Shown here: piece by piece, positions 19,996 to 26,974 of the stretch | Numbering within the stretch: position 1 is the stretch's first letter | Layout: the number at the start of each line of letters is the position of its first letter | NCBI GenBank assembly: GCA_013388985.1 | Contig: JACAEF010000034.1 | Span: 35,868 to 99,867 of the forward strand | Direction: 5' to 3' | DNA length: 64,000 nt | DNA from: Rhodocyclaceae bacterium | Lineage (GTDB): Bacteria > Pseudomonadota > Gammaproteobacteria > Burkholderiales > Rhodocyclaceae | Program-made: the position numbers and the translations under genes | Notes under the pieces: model-generated | The model's database searches: none | Seen by the model: the letters and a program-made list of their open reading frames with translations, nothing else | Told to the model about the DNA's origin: nothing

Positions 19996-20604
19996 TCAGT
20001 CTATCGAACCGCGCAGATCCTGCCTGCGCTGGCTCTTGGCCTGTTCTGGATTAAACAGCCCCGTGAGGGTTTTTTCCAGCATCTTGAGCGATTCGGGCGC
20101 CTCGATGTCCATCGCCTGGTCGATGACCCAGAGCTTGTCCTTCTCTGGCAGCACGTCGCGCAGGCAGGCGGCGAAGAAGCGCTTGAAGCCGAAATCCGGC
20201 CCCTGTTCCGTGTAGTCGAATTCGGCGTAATCGGCGGCGCGGCGGTTGAACAGGTCGATGAAATGCCGCTGCGATTCGCCGGGCACCGCCTCGCCCAAGA
20301 GCATGATGTTGTTCTCCTCGACGAAACGGGCGATGTTCTTCACCAGCGCGGTAGTGAATTCGCCGCGCGCCGCCTCATCGAGCGCACGGTAGGCGACCCG
20401 GTCCGCCGCCACGGCGAGGAATGCCAGATACTCGCAGACGAAATCGAAGTACGGGCGGCCGGGGTCGATGTCGTACTCGGCCTTGCGCATGCGCTTGATC
20501 GATTCGATCGCCAGCTTCCAGGCGAGCACCGCCACCACCGAGGCGAGCGTCGCCGGGGAGCGTTGCCCCGGCGTATGGAACTTGGTTTTGAGACGGATCG
20601 CCAC
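19996..20604 (-). CDS. Unrecognised helical protein of the dsr-adjacent cassette
   Basis: 202 residues with a GTG start and GGGTGG upstream. I do not recognise the family. It is predicted mostly alpha-helical, with no signal peptide or clear membrane segment, and acidic/aromatic stretches such as AEYDIDPGRPYFDFVCEYL and ADYAEFDYTEQGPDFGFKRF. Its single motif-like Cys (VCEY) is near residue 57. It lies between the DsrC paralogue (3-bp gap) and the dioxygenase (11-bp gap), so it is almost certainly co-transcribed and functionally tied to them. Confidence 0.7.
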   Translation of the reverse strand: MAIRLKTKFHTPGQRSPATLASVVAVLAWKLAIESIKRMRKAEYDIDPGRPYFDFVCEYLAFLAVAADRVAYRALDEAARGEFTTALVKNIARFVEENNIMLLGEAVPGESQRHFIDLFNRRAADYAEFDYTEQGPDFGFKRFFAACLRDVLPEKDKLWVIDQAMDIEAPESLKMLEKTLTGLFNPEQAKSQRRQDLRGSID

Positions 20605-20607
20605 TGA

Positions 20608-20946
20608 TCAATATCCACCCTTGCCATAAGGCTGGGGCAGGCCGGCGATACGGCAGCCCTGCTTCGCGGCGCCGCCGTCCGGGAACAATTCGAACATCAG
20701 CTTGTTGTCCGCCTCCGGCATGACACCCTCGTCCTGCAAGCCTTTGATCAGATTGCGCAGGTTCGGCGTATGGCCCTCTTCCTGATACTTCTGGCGCAGG
20801 TAATTGATCACCTTCCAGTGCTGCTCGGTCAGCTCGATGCCTTCCTTTTCGGCGAAGGCATGCACGGCTTCCTCACTGAAGTCGGGTTCGAGCAGATAAC
20901 CATAATCATCGACTTCCTTTTCGACGCCGTTGATGACGATACCCAT
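20608..20946 (-). CDS. DsrC/TusE-family paralogue lacking the terminal cysteine
   Basis: 112 residues. It aligns along its length with the operon's own DsrC (YGYLLEPDFSEEAVHAFAEKEG, HWKVINYLRQKYQEEGHTPNLR, ELFPDGGAAKQGCRIAGLPQP). The C-terminal arm keeps the upstream Cys in KQGCRIAG but ends GKGGY where true DsrC has a Cys one residue from the end. It therefore cannot form the DsrC trisulfide or intramolecular disulfide, and is more likely a regulator or binding partner. AAGGAGG precedes the ATG. Confidence 0.88.
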   Translation of the reverse strand: MGIVINGVEKEVDDYGYLLEPDFSEEAVHAFAEKEGIELTEQHWKVINYLRQKYQEEGHTPNLRNLIKGLQDEGVMPEADNKLMFELFPDGGAAKQGCRIAGLPQPYGKGGY

Positions 20947-20996
20947 GTTTTTCCTCCTTCTACGAGTTGGCTTGATTGATTCGCGTGTGTCTTTTT

Positions 20997-21926
20997 TCAG
21001 TTCGGGGCGGCTTCCGCCGGATTCGACTTGTGGGGAACGAAGATACCGCAACCGCGCTTGCGCTCGCTGCCGAGTCCCAACCGCATCAGCCGCAGCGCGC
21101 CTTCCGCATCGAGGCCATTCACCATCAGGCTGAAGCCGTGCAACACCCCTTCCGCCGTCTTCGCCGACTGTCGCTTGCCGCAGACCAGCGAGCGGGGCAC
21201 CACCCGCAGCGCCGCCAGCGCCCGCTGGCACGCAGCATAAAACTCTTCCTCGTCGGGCATGCCGCTCCCATCGCCGAAGGTGACGAATTTCGAATACAGC
21301 ACGGGCGCTTCAGGGAACGCCTTCTCGCTGGCCGCGCCGACCTCGATGATCGAGCCGGCGAGATCGAGCCGCGCCCCGACCAGGGCCTGCGCCTCGGCCA
21401 CCCGGCTGCGCGGCAAGCGCAATGTCAGATGCGAACGGCGGGCGAGATACCACACGCCATCCCCCGGGCTGAGCCCCGAAATGGGATGCACGCCGGCCAG
21501 CGCTTCCTCTTCCAGCCAGGGCAGGATCCCGCGGATCGCCTGCCAGAGGAGATCGGCGTGATCGAGCGGCACGCTGCCGCCGCGCAGCGCGAACTGCAGG
21601 TCGACCATCTCCGGAGCCCCGCCAGTGGCTTGCTCTCCGCTCGCGGCCGCGGCCACCGGCTCACCGCTCTGCCATGCCTCGAGCTGCTGCTTGGACCATT
21701 CCGCCATTACCTTGCCCCAACGACCGGCAGTGACGGGATCGATGTCGAAGATCGTGAAGCGCCGATGTTCCCGGATGCGCAGGCGCAGCACCGGCACACC
21801 CCCCGCCGCGAAGCGGATCTGCTGCAATTCGATTTCCTGGTTGCCGACAGGCACCCGGAACTTGTCTAGACTGGTGATTTCATCCACGGCTGGATCGGCA
21901 CGGTTGCCAGAGTTGGAATTTCGCAA
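20997..21926 (-). CDS. Cas6/Cmx6-like RAMP protein, stand-alone
   Basis: About 309 residues. After an unrecognised ~85-residue N-terminal region (FRVPVGNQEIELQQIRF, FTIFDIDPVTAGRWG), the rest resembles the type I-MYXAN Cas6/Cmx6 family: FALRGGSVPLDHADLLWQAI, LPWL, HPISGL, LTLRLP, and the C-terminal glycine-rich loop LGLGSERKRGCGIFVP typical of RAMP RNA-binding folds. Cas6 proteins cut CRISPR transcripts, but no array or other cas gene is in the window. The start is uncertain (TTG in the track, or GTG further in). It heads the minus-strand cassette divergent from dsrA. Confidence 0.75.
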   Translation of the reverse strand: MRNSNSGNRADPAVDEITSLDKFRVPVGNQEIELQQIRFAAGGVPVLRLRIREHRRFTIFDIDPVTAGRWGKVMAEWSKQQLEAWQSGEPVAAAASGEQATGGAPEMVDLQFALRGGSVPLDHADLLWQAIRGILPWLEEEALAGVHPISGLSPGDGVWYLARRSHLTLRLPRSRVAEAQALVGARLDLAGSIIEVGAASEKAFPEAPVLYSKFVTFGDGSGMPDEEEFYAACQRALAALRVVPRSLVCGKRQSAKTAEGVLHGFSLMVNGLDAEGALRLMRLGLGSERKRGCGIFVPHKSNPAEAAPN

Positions 21927-22159
21927 GAGATGGGGCCGGACTATCGCACCGCAAGATGGCGAGAACCATCACCAAATGGGAGAAAGCCTGATACTCCATC
22001 AGGGTAGGTTCCCTTACCCCTTCAAATGCGGTTATTCTACCTGCCGGAGGTATGGTGCTGCCGGCCCGTCAGTCAAGATAATTCGACAACAAACTGGGGA
22101 CGGATGCACGAACATCAAACAAGCAGTTCCCAACAGTCACCTACGAACGAGGAGATAAC
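21927..22159. promoter_or_regulatory. Divergent control region between the cassette and dsrA
   Basis: 233 bp with no gene. It holds a small inverted repeat, CCTGAT-ACTCC-ATCAGG, at 21987-22003, an AAGATAAT stretch about 85 bp before dsrA that could be a -10 element without a convincing -35, and GAGGAG before the dsrA ATG. Both dsr and the cassette must be driven from here. Confidence 0.55.
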
Positions 22160-23461
22160 ATGGCCAAACAGCTTCACCCAACCCCTATGCTAGACCAGCT
22201 CGAGTCCGGTCCCTGGCCCAGCTTCGTCACCGGTCTGAAGCGTCTCGCGAAGGATAAGGATTATGTCGTCGACCTGCTCGGCCACCTCGAGCATTCCTAC
22301 GAAACCCGCAAGGGCTACTGGAAGGGTGGCACGGTGGGCGTGTTCGGTTATGGCGGCGGCGTGATCCCCCGCTTCACCGAAATCAAGGATGAAAAGACCG
22401 GCCAGCCGGTCTTCAAGGATGCCGCCGAATTCCACACCCTGCGCATCATGCCCCCGCCCGGCATGCACTATGACACCGCCACGTTGCGCAAATTCTGCGA
22501 CATCTGGGAAAAATATGGCTCCGGCCTGATCGCCCTGCACGGCCAGTCCGGCGACATCATGTTCCAGGGCTGCACCACGGAAAACGTCCAGCCGGCCTGG
22601 GACGAAATCAACGAAATGGGCTTCGACATGGGGGGCGCCGGCCCCGCGGTGCGCACCGCGATGTCCTGCGTCGGCGCCGCGCGCTGCGAGCAATCCTGCT
22701 ACGACGAGGCGAAGGCCCATCAGAAGATCATCAACAACTTCCTCGACGACATCCACCGTCCCGCCCTGCCGTACAAGTTCAAGTTCAAGTTCTCCGGCTG
22801 CGGCAACGACTGCATGAACGCGATCCAGCGCGCCGACATGGCCGTGATCGGCACCTGGCGCGACAACATGAAGACCGATGACGAGCTCGGCAAGAAGTGG
22901 TTCGCCAAGCATGGCATGAACGAGCTGATCAACGACGTCGTCAACATGTGCCCGACGCGCGCCCTGCAGGTCAAGGACAGCAAGGACGTGCGCAAGGACG
23001 CGCACATTTCCGCCGTCGCCATCAACGACACCCAGTCGCTCGAGATCGACAACAAGGATTGCGTGCGCTGCATGCACTGCATCAACGTGATGACCGGCGC
23101 GCTCGGCCCGGGCAAGGACAAGGGCGCCACGATCCTCGTCGGCGGCCACGGCCACCTGAAGATCGGCGCGACGCTGGGTACCGTGGTCGTTCCCTTCATG
23201 GAGCTGAAGACCGAGGAGGATTACGACAAGCTCGTCGAGTTGGCGCAGAACATCGTCGACTTCTTCGCCGAGAACGCCCTCGAGCACGAGCGCACCGGCG
23301 AAATGATCGAGCGCATCGGTCTGGTCAACTTCCTCGAAGGCATCGGCCTCGACCCCGACGCGAACATGGTCAACTGCCCGCGTTCCAACCCCTACATCCG
23401 TACCGACGGCTGGGACGAGGAAGTCGCCCGCATCAACGCCAAGAAGAAGGCTGCGGCCTGA
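22160..23461 (+). CDS. dsrA: Dissimilatory (reverse) sulfite reductase alpha subunit
   Basis: 433 residues, cytoplasmic. With DsrB it forms the sirohaem/[4Fe-4S] enzyme that oxidises DsrC-bound sulfur to sulfite in sulfur oxidisers. The cluster-binding pair CVGAARC (CX5C) and CGNDC (CX3C) is present, as is an inserted ferredoxin-type domain with CVRCMHCINVM. It is the first gene of the operon, with GAGGAG before the start. The oxidative assignment rests on dsrL and dsrEFH downstream. Confidence 0.98.
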   Translation: MAKQLHPTPMLDQLESGPWPSFVTGLKRLAKDKDYVVDLLGHLEHSYETRKGYWKGGTVGVFGYGGGVIPRFTEIKDEKTGQPVFKDAAEFHTLRIMPPPGMHYDTATLRKFCDIWEKYGSGLIALHGQSGDIMFQGCTTENVQPAWDEINEMGFDMGGAGPAVRTAMSCVGAARCEQSCYDEAKAHQKIINNFLDDIHRPALPYKFKFKFSGCGNDCMNAIQRADMAVIGTWRDNMKTDDELGKKWFAKHGMNELINDVVNMCPTRALQVKDSKDVRKDAHISAVAINDTQSLEIDNKDCVRCMHCINVMTGALGPGKDKGATILVGGHGHLKIGATLGTVVVPFMELKTEEDYDKLVELAQNIVDFFAENALEHERTGEMIERIGLVNFLEGIGLDPDANMVNCPRSNPYIRTDGWDEEVARINAKKKAAA

Positions 23462-23479
23462 TTTCTCCTGGGTTGTCCA

Positions 23480-23505
23480 CCACCGGTTCCGTAAGGAGCC
23501 GGTGG
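23480..23505 (+). other. GNRA-capped hairpin between dsrA and dsrB
   Basis: An 11-bp helix (CCACCGGTTCC with GGAGCCGGTGG, one G-U pair) closed by a GTAA tetraloop in the 108-bp gap. There is no T run, so RNA stabilisation or processing is likelier than termination. Confidence 0.65.
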
Positions 23506-23569
23506 TCGGCCAGGCACAAGACCCTGTTCAGATAGCAACAATTCACCACGATCATTGCGGAGACGATTC

Positions 23570-24643
23570 ATGGCTCAACCTCAAATGCGCAAGCCAGTCG
23601 AGTACTTCCTCGACAACAAGAAATTCCTCCACCCGAAACTCGCCGCCAACTACGGCAACTGGAAATATCACGATCGTCCGCGTCCCGGCGTCCTGCACCA
23701 CGTCTCCAACACCGGCGACGAAGTGTGGACGGTGCGCGCCGGCACCCAGCGCCAGATGGACGTCCACACCATCCGCCTGCTATGCGACATCGCCGACCAG
23801 TATGCCGAAGGGCGTGTACGCTTCACGATCCGCTCCAACATCGAATACATCGTCTCGGACGAAAAGAAAGTCGCTCCGCTGATCGAAGCGCTCGAAAAGA
23901 ATGGCTTCCCGGTCGGCGGCACCGGCAACTCGGTGTCGATGGTGGCCCACACCCAGGGCTGGCTGCACTGCGACATCCCCGGCACCGATGCTTCCGGCGT
24001 CGTCAAGTCGATGATGGATGCGCTGTTCGAAGACTTCAAGAAGGAAGAGATGCCCAACCGCGTGCGGTTGTCGACCTCCTGCTGCGAAATCAACTGCGGC
24101 GGCCAGGCCGACATCGCGGTGATCATCCAGCACACCAAGCCGCCGAAGATCAACCACGACCTCGTCGCCAACGTCTGCGAACGTCCTGCCGTGGTCGCGC
24201 GCTGCCCGGTCGCGGCGATCCGTCCCGCGCTGGTCAATGGCAAGCCCTCGCTCGAAGTCGACGAGAAGAAATGCGTCTGCTGCGGCGCCTGCTATCCCCC
24301 TTGCCCGCCGATGCAGATCAACGACCCGGAGCACTCCAAGCTGGCCATCTGGGTGGGCGGCAAGAACTCGAACGCGCGCAGCAAGCCGTCCTTCCACAAG
24401 CTGGTCGCCGCCGGTCTGCCGAACAACCCGCCGCGCTGGCCGGAAGTCAACGCGATCGTCAAGAAGATCCTCGACACCTACAAGGCCGACGCCCGTCCGT
24501 GGGAGCGCATGGCCGACTGGATCGAGCGTATCGGCTGGCCGCGCTTCTTCGAAAAGACCGGTCTGCCCTTCACCAAGTACATGATCGACGACTGGCGCGG
24601 CAGCCGTTACAACCTCAACGCCTCGAACCACGTCCGCTTCTGA
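23570..24643 (+). CDS. dsrB: Dissimilatory (reverse) sulfite reductase beta subunit
   Basis: 357 residues. Partner of DsrA in the alpha2beta2 enzyme; it carries the catalytically active sirohaem in studied enzymes. STSCCEINCGG and a ferredoxin domain with CVCCGACYPPCPP are seen. The ATG of MAQPQMRKPVEY, eight bases after GGAGA, is chosen instead of the track's upstream start. The 108-bp dsrA-dsrB gap is larger than others in the operon and holds a stable hairpin. Confidence 0.98.
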   Translation: MAQPQMRKPVEYFLDNKKFLHPKLAANYGNWKYHDRPRPGVLHHVSNTGDEVWTVRAGTQRQMDVHTIRLLCDIADQYAEGRVRFTIRSNIEYIVSDEKKVAPLIEALEKNGFPVGGTGNSVSMVAHTQGWLHCDIPGTDASGVVKSMMDALFEDFKKEEMPNRVRLSTSCCEINCGGQADIAVIIQHTKPPKINHDLVANVCERPAVVARCPVAAIRPALVNGKPSLEVDEKKCVCCGACYPPCPPMQINDPEHSKLAIWVGGKNSNARSKPSFHKLVAAGLPNNPPRWPEVNAIVKKILDTYKADARPWERMADWIERIGWPRFFEKTGLPFTKYMIDDWRGSRYNLNASNHVRF

Positions 24644-24656
24644 GGAATCCGACACG

Positions 24657-25049
24657 ATGAAGTTTTCCATTCTGGTCAACGAAGGCCCTTACACGCACGA
24701 GGCCTCCGACACCGCCTACCAGTTCGCCAAGGCGGTGTTGGCCAAGGGGCACGAGATCTTCCGCATCTTCTTCTATCACGATGGGGTCAACAACGCCACG
24801 CGCCTGACCACCCCGCCGCAGGACGACCGCAACATCGTCAGCCGCTGGTCCAAGCTCGCGCAGGAAAACAATCTCGACCTCGTCGTCTGTGTCGCCGCGG
24901 CCCAGCGCCGCGGCATCGTGGATGAGGGAGAGATGAAGCGTAACGGCAAGGACGCCACCAACCTGGCGCCGGGCTTCCGCATCTCCGGCCTCGGCCAATT
25001 GATCGAGGCCGGCATCCAGTCCGACCGGCTGGTCGTGTTCGGCGATTGA
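24657..25049 (+). CDS. dsrE: Sulfur relay protein DsrE
   Basis: 130 residues. The catalytic subunit of the DsrE2F2H2 sulfurtransferase hexamer that passes persulfide sulfur to DsrC. The active cysteine is in LDLVVCVAAAQRRG. The N-terminus MKFSILVNEGPYTHEASD matches the TusD/DsrE family. It is 13 bp after dsrB and heads the EFH trio. Confidence 0.97.
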   Translation: MKFSILVNEGPYTHEASDTAYQFAKAVLAKGHEIFRIFFYHDGVNNATRLTTPPQDDRNIVSRWSKLAQENNLDLVVCVAAAQRRGIVDEGEMKRNGKDATNLAPGFRISGLGQLIEAGIQSDRLVVFGD

Positions 25050-25061
25050 GGGGGCATACAG

Positions 25062-25424
25062 ATGACTACCAAGAAATTCATGATGGTCAATCGCAAGGCG
25101 CCCTACGGCACGATCTACGCGTGGGAGGCCCTCGAAGTGGTGCTGATCGCCGCCGCCTTCGAGCAGGATGTGTCGCTGGCCTTTCTCGACGACGGCGTCT
25201 ATCAGCTCAAGAAGGGCCACAACACCAAGGCCATCGAGACCAAGGCCTTCGAAAAGACCTGGGGGGCGCTGGAAGACTACGACATCACCAAGCTGTATGT
25301 CGCCCAGGAATCGCTGGCAGAGCGCGGCCTGACCGCCGACGATCTCGCCGTGCCCGTCGAAGTGCTCTCCCGCGCCGAAATCGGCAAGCTGATGGAAGAG
25401 CAGGACGTCATCCTGTCGTTCTGA
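25062..25424 (+). CDS. dsrF: Sulfur relay protein DsrF
   Basis: 120 residues, TusC/DsrF family (MVNRKAPYGTIYAWEALEVVL, FLDDGVYQLKKG). It is a structural partner of DsrE and DsrH in the hexamer. No cysteine is present in the translated sequence, so it cannot carry sulfur itself. It is separated from dsrE by 12 bp and from dsrH by 10 bp. Confidence 0.96.
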   Translation: MTTKKFMMVNRKAPYGTIYAWEALEVVLIAAAFEQDVSLAFLDDGVYQLKKGHNTKAIETKAFEKTWGALEDYDITKLYVAQESLAERGLTADDLAVPVEVLSRAEIGKLMEEQDVILSF

Positions 25425-25434
25425 GGAAACCAAC

Positions 25435-25731
25435 ATGCTGCACATCGTCAACAAATCCCCATACGACCGTCCCGCGCTGAATTCCGTCCTTGCCACCGCA
25501 GAGGGCGGCACGATCCTCCTCATCGAGGATGGTGTCTTTGCCGCCGTCAAGGGCGGTGCCGAGGAAGCCAAGGTCAAGGCCGCGATGGCCAAGTTCAAGT
25601 TCTACGCACTGCAGTCCGACCTGGAAGCGCGCGGCATGGCCGACCGTGTGATCGACGGCGTCACCGTCACCGATTATGCCGGCTTCGTCGATCTCGTCGC
25701 GGAGCACAAAACCTGCCAGTCATGGCTGTAA
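25435..25731 (+). CDS. dsrH: Sulfur relay protein DsrH
   Basis: 98 residues, TusB/DsrH family (MLHIVNKSPYDRPALNS, ILLIEDGVFAAV, ending CQSWL). As I recall the Allochromatium protein, it has a conserved Cys near residue 20; here that place reads ALNSVLATA, with Val instead. The only Cys is near the C-terminus. It completes the EFH complex and is followed directly by dsrC. Confidence 0.95.
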   Translation: MLHIVNKSPYDRPALNSVLATAEGGTILLIEDGVFAAVKGGAEEAKVKAAMAKFKFYALQSDLEARGMADRVIDGVTVTDYAGFVDLVAEHKTCQSWL

Positions 25732-25763
25732 CCCGTTTTCAATCAATCAACTAGGAGACAACG

Positions 25764-26096
25764 ATGGCATTCGAACTCAATGGCAAGACCTACGAAACCG
25801 ACGAAGAGGGCTACCTGGTCAACCTGTCGGACTGGAACGAAGATGTCGCCAAGTATCTGGCCCAACAGGAAGGCGTCAATCTGACCGATGCCCACTGGGA
25901 GGTGATCAACTTCCTGCGCGACTACTACAACGAGTTCCAGATCGCCCCGGCCGTCCGCGTGCTGACCAAGGCCATCGGCAAGAAGCTCGGCCCGGAAAAG
26001 GGCAACAGCCAGTACCTCTACGAGCTGTTCCCCTACGGCCCCGCCAAGCAGGCCTGCAAGATCGCCGGCCTGCCGAAGCCGACCGGCTGCGTCTGA
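25764..26096 (+). CDS. dsrC: Sulfur carrier protein DsrC
   Basis: 110 residues. Central sulfur carrier: it accepts sulfur from DsrEFH and is the substrate of DsrAB. Both key C-terminal cysteines are present (KQACKIAGLPKPTGCV), separated by the usual 10 residues, so it can form the trisulfide and be reoxidised by DsrMK. AGGAGA precedes the ATG. It is followed by a stable hairpin and copy 6 of the repeat, then dsrM. Confidence 0.98.
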   Translation: MAFELNGKTYETDEEGYLVNLSDWNEDVAKYLAQQEGVNLTDAHWEVINFLRDYYNEFQIAPAVRVLTKAIGKKLGPEKGNSQYLYELFPYGPAKQACKIAGLPKPTGCV

Positions 26097-26121
26097 TACA
26101 AAAGCAAACCCCGCAGGCGGG

Positions 26122-26141
26122 CGGCGCCTCGAGGTGCCGCT
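26122..26141 (+). other. UCGA-loop hairpin after dsrC
   Basis: GCGGCGCC pairs with GGTGCCGC (one G-U) around TCGA, 25 bp after the dsrC stop. The right arm is the first seven bases of repeat copy 6. No T run; probably protects or attenuates the dsrC end of the transcript. Confidence 0.55.
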
Positions 26142-26160
26142 CCGCCAGCGCCGAGTTTCG
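26135..26160 (+). repeat. Dispersed 26-bp repeat, copy 6 (dsrC-dsrM gap)
   Basis: Two changes in the variable part (CT for TC) and GAGTTTC at the end, as in copy 5. Intergenic, inside the 154-bp gap. After it comes a GC-rich stretch with CCGGCC...GGCCGG complementarity but no gene. Confidence 0.9.
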
Positions 26161-26250
26161 CAGTAGCGCTGGTCGCTCCGGCCACCCCCCATCAAGGGCC
26201 GGGCGTAGCGCTGCGACTTTGACTGCTGTGTTCGCCGTGGTGCACCGTCC

Positions 26251-26973
26251 ATGACAACGTTTTTCGCGATCCTGTTCTACCTCGCCTTCGCAATACTTGT
26301 CGTCGGCCTGGCCTACAAGATCTACGACTTTGCCCGCACACCCGCGCCACTGTCGATCCCGACGACACCGGCGCCGACCACCACCACGGGTGTGGCCTTC
26401 CGCATGGCGCGCGAGGTGGTCCTGTTCGAGAGCCTGTTCAAGGGCAACCTGTGGATCTGGCTGTTCGGCTGGATGTTCCACATGGGCCTCTTCCTCGTCC
26501 TGATCCGTCACCTGCGATATTTCGTCAGCGACGTTCCCGCCTGGCTCGTTTTCATCCAGCCCTTCGGCAAGTATGCCGCATTCATGATGGTGGCGGGCCT
26601 GGGTGGCCTGTGGGCGCGCCGCTTCCTGGTCGAGCGCATCCGTTACATCACGACGCCATCCGACCATCTCTGGCTCGCGCTGCTGATCGGCATCGGCATC
26701 ACCGGCGCCGGCATGACCTTCGTCAGCCACGTCGATGTCGTCGCCGTGAAGATCTTCTTCCTCGGCCTGATGCGCTTCGACATCCAGCCGTTGCCCGAGC
26801 ACCCTGCCCTTTACATCCATCTGATTCTCGTCGCCTTGCTGATGATCCTGTTCCCGTTCAGCAAGCTGCTGCACGCCCCCGGCGTGTTCTTCAGCCCCAC
26901 CCGCAACCAGGCCGATACCCCGCGCGAAAAACGTCATCTCGCGCCGTGGGCCGCCCAGATCGAGAAGAGCTGA
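26251..26973 (+). CDS. dsrM: DsrM, membrane cytochrome b subunit
   Basis: 240 residues, NarI-like integral membrane protein with about five helices and membrane-embedded histidines (WMFHMGLFLVLIRHLRYF, FVSHVDVV, LYIHLILV) that can bind two haem b. In DsrMKJOP it exchanges electrons with quinone and with DsrK. It sits after the unusual 154-bp gap and overlaps nothing; dsrK begins one base after its stop. Confidence 0.95.
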   Translation: MTTFFAILFYLAFAILVVGLAYKIYDFARTPAPLSIPTTPAPTTTTGVAFRMAREVVLFESLFKGNLWIWLFGWMFHMGLFLVLIRHLRYFVSDVPAWLVFIQPFGKYAAFMMVAGLGGLWARRFLVERIRYITTPSDHLWLALLIGIGITGAGMTFVSHVDVVAVKIFFLGLMRFDIQPLPEHPALYIHLILVALLMILFPFSKLLHAPGVFFSPTRNQADTPREKRHLAPWAAQIEKS

Positions 26974-26974
26974 C

